A stretch of 64,000 nucleotides of DNA from Saxidomus purpurata (taxonomy: Eukaryota; Mollusca; Bivalvia; Venerida; Veneridae). The notes under the pieces were generated by a model, which did not search any database, was not told where the DNA came from, and saw only the letters and a list, made by a program, of their open reading frames with translations. Below, one piece after another: positions 49,743-61,441 of the stretch (its first letter is position 1; each line of letters opens with the position of its first letter). The position numbers and the translations under genes are program-made. The DNA lies in contig JAFMSR010000009.1 of NCBI GenBank assembly GCA_022818135.1, forward strand, positions 23,775,061 through 23,839,060, given 5' to 3'.

Positions 49743-52107
49743 TTTTCGCCTTACCTAACTAGTGATACATTTCTTTAATCGCCGTCGGCAATTCTCATAA
49801 TTAAACGTCAGTAAATTTAGTTGTTTTGGATTTTAATTAAGAATTGTGCTTTATTATTCAAATACAAATTTTTGAATTACCACAAGCGCCTTCCTGCGAA
49901 TTGGATATGTTTTGCTATAGTTTTGCAATTAATTTGTACCAAATCCAGAAATGCTGGCCAGAATTTAGTACTGAAGCCCAGAATGTTACTAACTTGTGAG
50001 CAAGCTTGTTATTGAAAGTACAATCTTGCTGATAGGCAATGCATGGAAATAAAAATCAGTTCGAAAATAGTGTTTTTGAAATTGCATTTTCAATTATATA
50101 TTGCACTTTGCATTCGTAATTGGTTTAATATGATGCATTTAATGATTGATATGATACAGTACATGTTGGTCTTTGTAACTAACGCTAAATTTTATTTCCA
50201 TGAATCGATAGTAACATTATAATAACCATATTGCTCTTTCTTCCAGCGTGTGAAGCAAACTGACTCATTGTCGCACTTCCCACAGAGCGCCTAAATGTAT
50301 CAATGATTCCATATCAAAATCCCAAGCTTACAGCTTTCATAACGTTTCTAGCTTGGCATTGGCATGTTGTTAGAAGTTTAACATTAAATAATACAATCTA
50401 TCAGGTACAATGTAATTGGTGGTACTCATAAAACAATGTCTTACTTTAAACACCTTATAGGAATAAACTCAATAAATATTACGTCATAAATAGAAGTCTG
50501 TGTATTATTTGCGAAATGATTTAGTCCTCTCGCGACATGTCTAATGCAGGCGAAGCTAGACAGATATTCACAAGGATATTATGTTGGAAAAAAAGCATTA
50601 TAAAGTCTGTGCGTAGAGGGAACGATGTGTCAGACCTTTCTAGTAATTAGTTTTATTCAGAAGCAAAATCGTGTTATGGAAGCACTAATGGGAAATGAAG
50701 ATAGTGAGTGCAAATGTTTGGATTTTAATCTGTGTAGAACATGAGATTTCTCTTTCGTATATGATTAATTGTCATTCTGCAAGTGGTAGAAGTTAACATG
50801 TATAAAACGCCAGTGTTGTCGTAAACTAAAGTAAGAAAAATGTTTAATACATTAATTTATAATTATCGTGTTTTCGAAAGTTGTTTGTTCGCATGTAAGA
50901 AAAAAGACAAAACACAAAGGCTTCCAGAAAACCTCACCATGTGTCAGAAGTAAACCTGTCGTATTAGGAAAATCGCGTTGATTATTAAGATAATCTTAAA
51001 ATAGACTGTGGTATTAGATTGCGATTGTAAGCTAGACATTTCATCTCGTTGCTGTAGACGAGTAAAAACACTGTCAGCACCCAACATCAATTTCTTCCAA
51101 ACATTTAGTACACCAGACAGACGTTTTTATAATCAATTAACTGTGTCAGTTGATATACCTGATGCTCGACAGCTTATGAATACATCGTTATGCTTGACTA
51201 TTACGTACATATGGACATAGTAAACGCAACACTTTTCCCAATGTGCATAAATAACTTTTCTAATATAAATCAGATCAAATTGTGCGTGTTTTGAACAGTA
51301 GAACGTATTGTATAACCATATAATTTTATATTATCAGATCAATGATTTATATGTAAAACCATATAACAAACCTGGAGACATACAATGCTATAGGACTTAA
51401 CAAAAAATACTCTAAAATACCGTAAATTAACTATTATTCGGGATGATTTAATTTTGACAAATTTTATTTCCATATACTTAAATGTTTACTTTGATTTTTC
51501 TTGTCACGGGAAAAAATACTAGGTTTACAGTAATGAGTCATTAAAATTGCCTCGGTCATTTAAAATGTTTTCGTGTTCATTGTAAATAGGCTGTTTCAGG
51601 AGTATTTCTCATTTTTATATAAACTGATACATGGATGGAATAAATAAAACTAAACGGGTCGATTTTAGCTGAATTATGTTCCATTTTGACCGTTTCACTA
51701 AACTTAGTCCCTGAGTTATCGTTTCAAACGTCGTATTAAATTGGGCAAATTAGCGTGACTCTTATTCTCTGCGATGCAAAAAGTAATTGTAATTACTTCA
51801 ATATATCTAAATGTCTACATTTTCACCTTTAGAAGTCGTAACCTCCTGGCATGTTTGAAAGACGCTCGGCAGAATTATGTTATAATTATTCCATTAAATG
51901 CAGTCGTGTCTCTCTCAGATGTCACTTGGGAAATAAGGAGAGGACGAAATTACTTTCCTCTAAATAAACAATAAGATTTAATATTCCAAGTGTATATATT
52001 TTGCGTTGTTTCTGCTCAAAATCCGAGACACTTCTGTTTATCTGTTTACAAACACATTATATATCATTTTTTAAAATAATTTTCGAAGAAACGTTGATAT
52101 ATTGTTG
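49743..52107. other. Non-coding stretch with a weak terminal-exon-like frame
   Basis: CATTTTCACCTTTAG at 51818-51832 resembles an acceptor and is followed by 47 open codons to a stop at 51972. The translation is not recognised and has no partner exon. 51422-51535 ends with TTTACAGTA, like repeat R2. Confidence 0.35.
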
Positions 52108-52150
52108 ATGTGATCAGGAACGTAGAATATTCTACGTTCCTGATGTGATA
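52108..52150. repeat. Perfect 32 bp palindrome with 8 bp direct repeats
   Basis: ATCAGGAACGTAGAAT (52114-52129) is followed directly by its exact reverse complement (52130-52145). GATGTGAT occurs at 52108-52115 and again at 52143-52150, like an 8 bp target duplication that overlaps the palindrome ends. The core CAGGAACGTAGAAT resembles the arms at 17950-17981. Confidence 0.85.
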
Positions 52151-52584
52151 ATATGCACAGTGTTCGGATGGAAATGATACTGGATTTGTAAAGATGATCT
52201 ATTTTACGTGAATAGTTTGGTTTTTTTGTATTGTCTTAATGAAAACTAATCATTTTCAAAGTTCTACGTTCGAAAATAACTTGGCGAGCAACACAGACAT
52301 TTCTTGGCATATCTTAGAAATCATTCAAGGTTTGCAACGTGAACTATTTCTAAGGCGATGATAAATTAGGGAATTATTCTAAGATTCAGTGTTCATTTTA
52401 AAATGTGTACATTTTTTATTCACTTTTGATGTCAAGCTAGACAGTGTCTATGCTGACTTTCATTTATTGGAATACAGTACATAAGTGTGGATAAAAGAAT
52501 TGTTTACAAAACAAACTATTCAGTAGTAAGCTACTTATGAGTGGGTGTTCTTTTTTATTTTATTTTTTTAAATTTATACTCATG

Positions 52585-52808
52585 TAGTTAATTTCGATTG
52601 CGAAATCAGTTCTTCTATCTCACATTAATCGCTATTGAGATTCACTCCAGCTAGAATGTACCACGAAAGAGAGGAGGCAATGTATCTGAATGATTTTTGT
52701 CTTGCCTGATGACACTACCCGTATTAAGGCACTGGCGGAGATCGAACCTTTGCGACCCTCCGATCATGAGGCGAATGCGCTACATGTACCACTGCACCAA
52801 GACAGCCC
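52585..52808 (-). mobile_element. tRNA-derived SINE S1, copy 1
   Basis: On the minus strand the tRNA-like head begins GGGGCTGTCTTGGTGCAGTG (A box) and carries GGTTCGATCTCC (B box). The body has GGTAGTGTCATCAGGCAAGA, ACATTGCCTCCTCTCTTTCG, and the tail GAACTGATTTCGCAATCG. All these blocks align with 60801-61010 in the same order. Length is about 220 bp. RNA polymerase III transcription would be driven by the A and B boxes. Confidence 0.85.
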
Positions 52809-53320
52809 CATTTATAAGTTGACAGCAACACTGATGTCTCTAACACTGTAATTAAATTTCATTAAACCCAGATGGAATTAAAGAATGGAAAAAGGGACGT
52901 AATTCTCTTTAAATAATAATTATATAGCATAAAACACAAGATATTTTTATTACTTTTTAGATGATTTCATTTTCAGAACAAGAACATAAATGATTCAAAT
53001 TAAAGTAATTGCTGCCAAATCAATTTTGTGACGCCGAAATATTCCCTGCCGGGAGAATCAATGTTAGTTTAATGACGTTGATTTTTATTTATTTTAGTTG
53101 TTTCTTGCTAAACGTGCGTTTAAACGTTGACATTGCGTTTTGAGCTACTGAAAATTTTACATATATTTCTTTGTCTTTCGAATTGTTGAAAGTTAGATGT
53201 ATTTGAACGTTCTAGCATTTAATGGCGTTGAATTATACGTACATCAGGACCAGAAGACAATATATTATTCTTTGCTAAGTATTTGTTACATCATTAAACT
53301 CACTACGACGGGCAATAATT

Positions 53321-53399
53321 CTAGAAACAGCAAGGAAGGTTTATTGTTGTCTCAAAACCTGTTTTGAAACAACAGTTTCTCATCAGGTGAGGTTTCTAG
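53321..53399 (-). ncRNA. Hammerhead-ribozyme-like fold, degenerate core
   Basis: The minus strand shows, in order: CTAGAAAC (stem I 5' side), CTGATGA (conserved core, 53386-53380), GAAAC-TGTT-GTTTC (a 5 bp stem II with tetraloop), AAAAC where GAAAC is expected, AGGTTT...AAACCT (6 bp stem III), and GTTTCTAG closing stem I with 8 bp. The order and the G-C closing pair of stem II fit the hammerhead. The catalytic G12 position is A here and the cleavage-site region is imperfect, so self-cleavage is unlikely for this copy. Hammerheads are known in metazoan retroelements, bivalves included. An ordinary fold-back repeat is the alternative. Confidence 0.3.
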
Positions 53400-53947
53400 T
53401 AGCGTTTGTGTGTTCTGAAGTTATATAAACATGTGAATAATTATTTTGAAGTGGAAATACAGAAATAGCAGCTTATCTATGCCGAATAAGGCAATTAAAC
53501 AGACTTAAGGTAATTAGTTACTGTAAACAAACTGACTGATACGAAGTGGCATGGCATTTTCAAACCCAGTGCAAATACTAAATTGTTCGACAGAGATTTC
53601 TTTTTTACTTTGCTATTTCAAATACTGGCATCCACTGTAGCAAGAAAAAAAACATGCATTTAGAACGATGAAATTAATGCTCTTTTGATTTATTTATGTC
53701 AAAAGTATAGTTTGAAGTGATTCTATTTTTATGTTTACTATCATACTGCTTCAAATCATTCAAGGCAAATGAAATAAGTACTTATTATCTTTAACTAAGG
53801 AAGCACTGGCTACAGACGATCAGATAATGACCAATGGACCAATACGTAGAAAATGAAGTAAAAAATTATAGAATGTAATGTTGAAGGAATAAAAACCAGT
53901 GATTGTGATCGAAATCAGAAACAGTCAGTTTTAAAACGACTAGAGCC

Positions 53948-54133
53948 ATGATGGGAAGACTGCGTGAAACGGCTTCATTTCATCGGCGATTAAAGAACAC
54001 TGACTTCTTTTCAAAAAGGATAAAATTTCAGGAAAAGAAACCGGATCATTATAGTTTACCGGTGAGAAAAATAAAGGATCCGTGTTTGGTGGAGATACGT
54101 AATAAACATACAAAAGAATTGGTAGATATAGAG
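53948..54133 (+). CDS. Alternative first coding exon 1d (62 codons)
   Basis: The ATG at 53948 (context AGAGCC-ATG, with a second ATG at once) opens 62 codons ending V-D-I-E at GAG|GTATGTATAA, a good donor (GT at 54134-54135), in phase 0. The product is basic and hydrophilic and lacks a signal peptide. It is the paralogue of the exon at 35276 (shared R/K-E-T-A-x-F-H, K-R/K-I, and the near-identical C-terminal 15 residues). A-T-rich GGAATAAAAACC about 60 bases upstream could act as a weak TATA element. Its partner exon is probably the one starting at 63997, about 9.9 kb downstream. I do not recognise the family. Confidence 0.7.
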
Positions 54134-57100
54134 GTATGTATAATTTTCATAACTGGCTACATTTAAAAAGTAAATGTAACAGTATGAGGCCGTGTGAACT
54201 ATCACAATTTGGTGATGTTCAGTAGCAGCATGCTTCGATATTTCAAAACGTTCCAAAACAGTTTTTACAAGACATGCTGAACATTTGTGGTCATAAAATA
54301 TAGAAGATGGAAGTATTGAAGAACTTTAAAACGAATTCGGTAAACTAATTTTCTGTTGACTTTACACTGTTATTTGAAAGCACAGATACTATGATACAGA
54401 CTTACCTGTCTGGCTTTGAATAATCAAAAGCCACACAAAAGCCATTTGAAAAAATAAGCATTAAAATACGAAGAGCGCGATTCTGTTATTGGACTTGTAA
54501 AAGAAATGTTCCGCAAAAACTGTTTAATTTGTTTAATATAATATTATAGTGTTACGAAGGATTGAGTTTTGTCAGGTTACAAGCGTGCCATTATTTATTT
54601 GCATATGTAAGAGTTAAAATTTCTACCCAGAGCCTTTGGTTGATAAATGACCAAATTGGGAAAAATGTCAAACGGTTCACCAATTGCTAGCACAACCTTT
54701 AATAAGTTCTGTTGTGCAATGTATTGTCAGTATGGCTTGCAACACTAATTGACAAGACTTGTGTTGAACAAAGTCTTCCCATACATAACGATAATATAAA
54801 AACGTACGTACGTAGATTCGTAACATTTCCTGAAATAACTCTTATGAGTAAAGTTCAAACATAAAGAACTGAGTGTGTTGTCATTCATTGAAATAAATGT
54901 AGGTAACATACTAAGATAAAGATGGGAAAATTTGTCAAAAACGACATAAATCTTTGATGCAACTTAAACAATTGACACTCAACTGGTTATAAGGGTTTAT
55001 ATAATAAAATATTTGATACTATATATAGCATCTTAAACATTATGCAATATGATGAACTATTTGATACTATATGTAATAATATATGCAATATGGTGAAATA
55101 TTTGGTTCTATATATAGTTACGTATGCAATATGATGAAATATATAGCAGTTGCACATTTCGCAATGTTTGTTTAAAGAGCGTTCACAGGGAGACATTTAA
55201 CAAGGACACCAATTTAGTCGAAATGAAGAGAGTGCCGAGGTTTTGTCCGGATGTCGCTCTAATGGAACATTTCAATTTTCATCAAGTCGCACCAAGGGCT
55301 TGCTGTCAGAAACAATGTATTTATCAGATGTATAACATTTCGCTCGCGAGATTTTGCATCAGTGATGGTTGTGTTTTGTTGTTTCATACATGTATTTCAA
55401 AAATGAAGAACCATTCAAGGACATTTTTATAACAGCATTTTTTGCTAACATGTTTTGTATTTTTCTTTAAAAGTAGAATGTATCATAAAATGTCCACAGT
55501 ATTACTTAGAAGTTACAAATGAAATAAGTATACCAATGCAAGAAATATGTACATGTATATGTATATAGTTATTGAAGGTATAATTATGACTTACAATTAT
55601 GATATACCGATATTGATTTTATTCATACATTTGTAACACATTTTAAATTTATAGGTTATTATAATGGTGATTTAGTACATGTATAAAGCCAAGACTGACA
55701 CCAATAACACTCTAAACCTAATATGTAGACTTTATATTCGGTAAATGTAAGTATGTATCGTGGATGCGTGTTTTCATTTCCCTTTGGCCAGTAAATCATT
55801 ACAGAGGACATGTTGCATAACTAATGTCTCCCAGATGACCAATAGCTGAACGCGCCACAAGGAGTGTAAACAATACCGACAAGTTAAGAAATAAAACCTG
55901 ACAATCTGCAGACAGTTTCTAAATATATCTTCGATAGAGGAAAATGTTTATATATTGGACATGGTATAGATCGACATACTGTCAAACACGTACATGTACA
56001 CTCTTACAAATTAAATGACTGTTACGTGTAAGGGCCATTGTCACGATGACCTTTGTCCCTATAATCTCAAGAGATATAAAGGTATTTGTCTTGTCATAAA
56101 CAACGTTTTTACTAAGACTGTGGGACATGGACTATAACATTCATCCAAATCCCATGTATTATCTCGTTATTCATCTAATACTACACGGTGACGTTCACGA
56201 TTGTAATATTCATCAACAAACTTATACGGGTCAACTTGTGGTCATGAACAACCTTCTTACCATATTTGAGCAACCTATATCTAGTCTTTGTAGGAGTGAT
56301 ATATCCACCTGATGTTATCTGCGTTTCAAAATCTCACGAGGTCTTTAACAGCTCATTGTCAATCTTTCTGAAGGTTTTGAATAATATCAACGCATTCGAT
56401 AATGACAAATTCTTGTCAGTTAATATAGTAGCATAGCCGCAAGTATATTAATAGCTCTATCTACGTCAGATTCTTGATATTGTAAAATATCTGTCGGAGA
56501 TGTTGTTTACATGTGACTTAAATAAATAGATGCTGATATCTTGCAAACAGAACATAAATCAGCATCAAGCCTATTGATTTTAACATTGTAGTGTATTAGG
56601 TTTCAGATATTTACTTGAATGATACACTTTTCTCTGACTTTTCAATAAACAACTGTATGTAAGAACTACTTGGAAATTTGTTGTGTCTACTTCTAGCTCC
56701 ACTTTTTCTTTTCTTTTTAATTGATTTTATATAACAGTTTTGTAGTTCGTAAATGTGTCTTTGAATCATGTTTAATGAAATCGTAAGAGTTACTTGCAAA
56801 AATGCTTCAAACATTATCGTCAGTATTAAAACTTGGATTATTTACAAATACCCTTTGCCTGAAAACATTTTATACTTAAAATATTTGAAAACGCACCCAG
56901 GGATGTCACAAGTGTTTCGTGTAATTTGGAAAATTCAAGAACACTGTGCTTTTTGCCATTCCTTGGTTTTATTTAACAAGTCCACTACTACAAATTCAAA
57001 GCATGCTTCTATCGAAACATAATTTTGTAATGCAAAAAGGTCATTTAAATCACTTCTCGAACCATGTGACCTATCAAATGGTTGCGTTTTTGGCCTTGGG

Positions 57101-57540
57101 ACTGAAAGGCCCCTAGGCCTAAGTTAGCATACCACATTTCAAACACTGCAGACAATTTAACTGTGCTATGTGCGAATAACAACTGTAAACATGCGCTATG
57201 GGAAAGTAGTGCAAGACAGACCAGATCAATCTTCTGTTTGAATGTCGCATACGATAAGAACATACGGTATTACAAATAAAATCAGTACATACAACTTCAA
57301 ACGATTGCAGAAAGGTCTATAGCTTACGGGCTGCATTACCCATTTTTTTCTGTTTTAGAAATTACTGCGGAAGATAATCATATGCATATCACGAAAAAGT
57401 ACGAATATTTACGGAAATTTACGGAAACGTACGGAGCACGATAGTTTAATTTTTAAATTTCTGATGATATTTCATTGACAACTTTCTTATTTAAGAACGA
57501 TTAGATATATATTTACCTAAAAATAAATTTCTTAAAAAAA
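54134..57540. other. Intron-like stretch with one cysteine-rich open frame
   Basis: The plus-strand frame from about 55190 to a stop at 55430-55432 is G+C-richer than its surroundings and contains A-C-C-Q-K-Q-C followed 13 residues later by another C. A possible acceptor TTCACAG ends at 55188. No other exon features were found in the 3.4 kb. Confidence 0.4.
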
Positions 57541-57575
57541 AAAGATATAATTTACGTACATTCCCGAGAAGGAAC

Positions 57576-57659
57576 TCACGTGATCAAAATCACCCGCCAT
57601 TTATCGAGGACGCTGCATGTCAAGGCCCAGTGAACGGTTTCACCGATTACAACTACAAG
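57576..57659 (+). promoter_or_regulatory. Possible additional promoter and first exon
   Basis: A palindromic E-box TCACGTGA (57576-57583) is followed by CCGCCATTT (57594-57602), the reverse complement of a YY1 core, then an ATG at 57617 and a good donor AAG|GTAACC (GT at 57660-57661). The ATG frame gives 14 codons plus one base (phase 1), which does not match the phase 0 of the other first exons. If used, it could be a non-coding 5' UTR exon. The G+C content rises locally. Confidence 0.3.
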
Positions 57660-58373
57660 GTAACCAATAATCATTTTTGGTTTTCCCTGTTATACACATT
57701 GTACAGTACTGTATTTATATTTCATTGCTGGTATTGCTTTGTTTATTTCTGTTTCAAGGTTTTGTCCTTGGTAAACAATAATTTTCGATCCAGATCATCA
57801 GATATCGCTTGAAGTTGAACAAAGCGCAGATCGAATTATTTTGATTGTTCTCTCAAACATTTGATATTGTTGACCATGTGATTATTTTTCATTTAACGGA
57901 CGTTTTATGATAAAACAAGTTCCCTGCCACCCATACATTTGTGAATCATTCATTCTGTGTCATATAAATTTCGTCCTCTGCACATTTCGCGCTTTAGGTA
58001 AGGTTCAGGGCAAATCACGAAGGTCAAAAGTTGTTTTTATGGGAGTTAGTTAGGAGCCCCCAGGCCTTCAGCGCTCACAGCGCTTTGATTAAACTTATTG
58101 GCATATGCTGTCTAAGAATTGATTTTCAGGTTTCAGAATTTACACATTGTAATAATTCAAGACACTCACAAAAGTTTGAGTACAAATTTTGATATGTATG
58201 GTACGTAATGATAAGACTGACTATAGAAATAGACGTTGTCATGGTAATACTGTCACAGCTATGTGTTACATTAACTGTATAAAATTACCAAGTTTCGATA
58301 AATATTTTTAGAAATATTTGTAACGAACTGTGCTCTTTATACTGTTAATTAAATAGATTTTGCGATGATTTAA

Positions 58374-58438
58374 CTTTTTCATTTCCACGAATCATCCACT
58401 TCGCTTATCAAAATCCCGCGAAAGATTAATTTCACATA
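58374..58438 (+). repeat. Dispersed repeat R2, copy 2
   Basis: GATGATTTAACTTTTTC, CCACTTCGCTTATCAAAATC and CCGCGAAAGATTAATTTCAC match 33173-33258. Confidence 0.55.
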
Positions 58439-58798
58439 CCGTAACTAGTTGAGACTTCTCATCTCGCGAACTATTCAAAATTAGCGAATAAGTCTTTTTG
58501 TTTACAAATGGAGAAACGGTGTGAAGTGTTTCGTCACTCCAAAATTAATTCATTTAGTTTAGTTTTTATTTCTACATACTTTCGCTCGACACAGCATATA
58601 TTTACACCCCTAACACACCGGTTGTAAATGAATGCCTTTAAAGGAGGTGAAGATTAGTTTTGTTCATAATATTATTTTTATTATTCAATTGTTCCGTTCC
58701 AAAAATATTACAAAAGTAATCAACATTTTATGCACAAAAATTATATATGGAAAGAAACACAGATATACGGTTCCAGTAACAGATTGATATTTACAACA

Positions 58799-58828
58799 CC
58801 CCCGCCATTCCCCCCCACCCCCACCCCC
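58799..58828 (-). other. G-quadruplex motif on the minus strand
   Basis: Four C runs of 5, 7, 5 and 5 bases are separated by six, one and one bases on the plus strand. The minus strand therefore has four G tracts with short loops, a strong G4 pattern. Confidence 0.8.
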
Positions 58829-60800
58829 TACCAAAAAGACAAACAAACAAGAAGAGAAGAGAAAATGCATACTTAAAAAGGCCAAAAAGAAGAAAGTGTC
58901 ATAAAGGGGGAATTCTACTGGCAAAAGATATCTGTAAAGTAAAATATTATCTGATAAAAAATATCACCAATACACGTGTATCAGAAATGCCTAGACTTAA
59001 CTGTAATTACAATCTCTCTGATGCTCAGTTGATATACAGCAACTCTTAGAGAGAGATTAGCATGTTTACTTAAACTATTACTCCTGATTAAGTCATCGAT
59101 CAAGTCATTTAGGCAATATTTGCTCTCCTGTCACCCGTGAGATAACGGATCGAATATTTTCACATTTAAGTCACTTCCCACATATTCCTTGACATCAAGA
59201 GAAACTAATATAATTAGTATACTCAGAAGGTAGCATGTTTATATTTCGTTGCAAGAACCTGAAGAGAAGGTTATACTTACATTTAAGGAAAAGAAGAAAA
59301 CAATCCTTTCGTTTTGCTACATGTACTCTAAGGATGCAAATTCAAATGCAATGTTTTTTAAAATGTTTAAGTAAGTTTACGTATTTTGCTCAAGGTTCAA
59401 CAGTCTTGATGCTTTCTTTTGATTCTGTCACAGGACGTTGACTGTGTACATGCATTTACTTTAAAATTTATAAAATTATGACCTATGATAAGTTGTTTTT
59501 TGTTATCTCGCGGTTCAAATAAATAAGTAAATCAGAAGAGAAAAACGTTGATGGAACCTGGTAACCTTGTGGTAATTTATTTTGAAAAGAAGCATACGGG
59601 TCTAAATCGTCATGGCTTTTTACGACATTAAATGCGTTACCTCTTTCTAACCAGACTTGGTGGGGGGGAAACACTGAAAAGCGTTTCTAATCCGCGCGCC
59701 TGACCGACCCGTTAATTATCTCTAAATGTCATGCTTTTACGACATTAAATGCGTTTCTCTACAGACAAGTTTCACCTTGAGTTTGTTTTCTATTATTTTA
59801 TGATTATAATTGAAATTGAATTGCTCAGTATTCACGTAGTGTGCAAATCAACTTTGAGTATCTAAAGCGAAATTTTAAGAACTATTTTACTATGAAATTC
59901 TATCAATCTTTAAAATCAAAATGTGGACAGTAACGCTTGTGTAGGGTAAAAAAGAAATGGAGGAAAATCCAGTGTTTCTATTTGAAAAATCTTTAAAATC
60001 ACAGAAGTTTACCTTTACACAAATATTATTGCAAGTTTACTAACTTTCAATCGGAAGTTATTGAAACTAGTTTCTGAGCGTTTCACCAAAGAATGCTGAC
60101 CATTAGATAGCTATGATCTTTTGTTTTACGTAGCTCGTAAAACTGACATTTTTAAGTATACTAAAGTGTTGTCATTGTTGACATCAGTGTTTCACTTTCA
60201 AGTATTATATCTCACCAAAGAAATGATGTTACAGTACATGTAACTTGTGGTAAGACCTGTGTAAGCTAAATCAGTGTATGAAGTCAAGTCTTTAGATTCG
60301 TCACATATACAATGTATCATGACTTGCTAATTACGTGCTGGTTATAGGCCCATATTACTAAAATAGTAAATGTATTGCAAGGGAGCACGTGCGAACCGTA
60401 ATAATGTTTATTGCTGCAATGTGAGTATATGACTGTTGCAGTTTGTTTAACCTATATTCAACATTGCAATGAATTAAGACGAATTAAGACGTATTACAGG
60501 TTGTGTCTTTTTCTTGTTATATTTCCTTAAATTATTTCTATTCATTCAATGGTAAAACGTTTAAGTTCGTGTATAAACTGTTCGCGTGAATGCGGTAATT
60601 TGAATCAATCTGTTTTCAACACTTATTTCTGTTTTCAGTAATTCGTAATTACTTGATATCAAAATGTGATAAATTAAATACCTTTTGTCAAACTTTTCAA
60701 TCCGTTTTCAACATCCTTTTGCCAAACTTTGGTCATTTATACACTAAGACTACTGTTTCATACCCGGATCATTACCTTTGCTATGTCAAGGGAACGTTGA
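58829..60800. other. Non-coding stretch
   Basis: No supported exon. A basic frame at 59235-59373 ends at TTTAA|GTAAGT, a perfect donor, but in phase 1. A short direct repeat (TTTTACGACATTAAATGCGT) occurs at about 59618 and 59733. Confidence 0.4.
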
Positions 60801-61010
60801 AGCCGACGTGGCGAAGTGGTAGCGTGTTCGCCTCAGGATCGAAGGGCCACAGGTTCGATCCCTACCATAGCCATGTTGGTAGTGTCCTTAGGCAAGACAC
60901 AAATAATTCCACATTGTCTCTCTCTTCGAGGTTGACTCAGTCTGGAATAATTCTATGGAGCGGTTTATCTAAGTTGTAAGAACTTGTTTCGCAATTGAAA
61001 ATAAATAAAT
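60801..61010 (+). mobile_element. tRNA-derived SINE S1, copy 2
   Basis: Head AGCCGACGTGGCGAAGTGGT (A box at 60809-60819), B box GGTTCGATCCC (60852-60862), body GGTAGTGTCCTTAGGCAAGA and ACATTGTCTCTCTCTTCGAG, tail GAACTTGTTTCGCAATTG ending in GAAAATAAATAAAT. It is colinear with 52585-52808 on the opposite strand. The simple A-rich tail marks the 3' end of the retroposon. Confidence 0.9.
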
Positions 61011-61013
61011 TAG

Positions 61014-61304
61014 TTTATTACCCTTCCGTGAAATTTGCGGTCTTCTGATTGGTCAACGATCCGTAAATATATATTGATATTTACGGGCAAGCCGGTAATA
61101 TACACTTGACATATCCCGTTTCTGTACCCCATGCTAAACGTGAGCTTGTTCGCCACGTCAATGTATAAGTCCGTGCTGATTTGTGACGTCACGTATTGAC
61201 ATTGAGGTATCAAATGGGGATTTGAAAGTCTGCTTACGTTCAGCCGTTAAATAAATAAAACATAAACGGAGTCTTCAATATTTAAGACAGGGAAGGGTAA
61301 TAAA
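61014..61304. mobile_element. MITE with 14 bp terminal inverted repeats
   Basis: TTTATTACCCTTCC (61014-61027) and GGAAGGGTAATAAA (61291-61304) are exact inverted repeats. Inside is a smaller inverted pair CCGTAAATAT/ATATTTACGG at 61060-61085. It abuts the SINE on one side and another fold-back on the other. No coding capacity. Confidence 0.65.
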
Positions 61305-61307
61305 ATT

Positions 61308-61441
61308 GTTATTTGTTTCTTGACGTGTTATATGGGGATATATTACCCGCCTCGACATAATATTACCCTCGCCTAACGGCTCGGTAATATAAATCTAGGC
61401 GGGTAATATATCCTTATATACCACTTCAAAAACAAAATAAC
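61308..61441. mobile_element. Fold-back element with 44 bp arms
   Basis: Arms at 61308-61351 and 61398-61441 are inverted copies: GTTATTTGTTTCTTGACGTG... and ...CACTTCAAAAACAAAATAAC, meeting at GGGTAATATATCC/GGATATATTACCC. A nested ATATTACC/GGTAATAT pair lies in the loop. The pairing has only a few mismatches. Confidence 0.8.

Noticed and set aside
48864..49758. Several frames of 60-144 codons in the satellite array
   Set aside because: Same reason: products of a 57/58 bp tandem repeat read in different frames.
59235..59373. Basic frame ending at a perfect GTAAGT donor, possible further first exon
   Set aside because: Ends in phase 1, has no homology to the other first exons, and the sequence is A+T-rich and Lys/Arg-biased as expected from chance.
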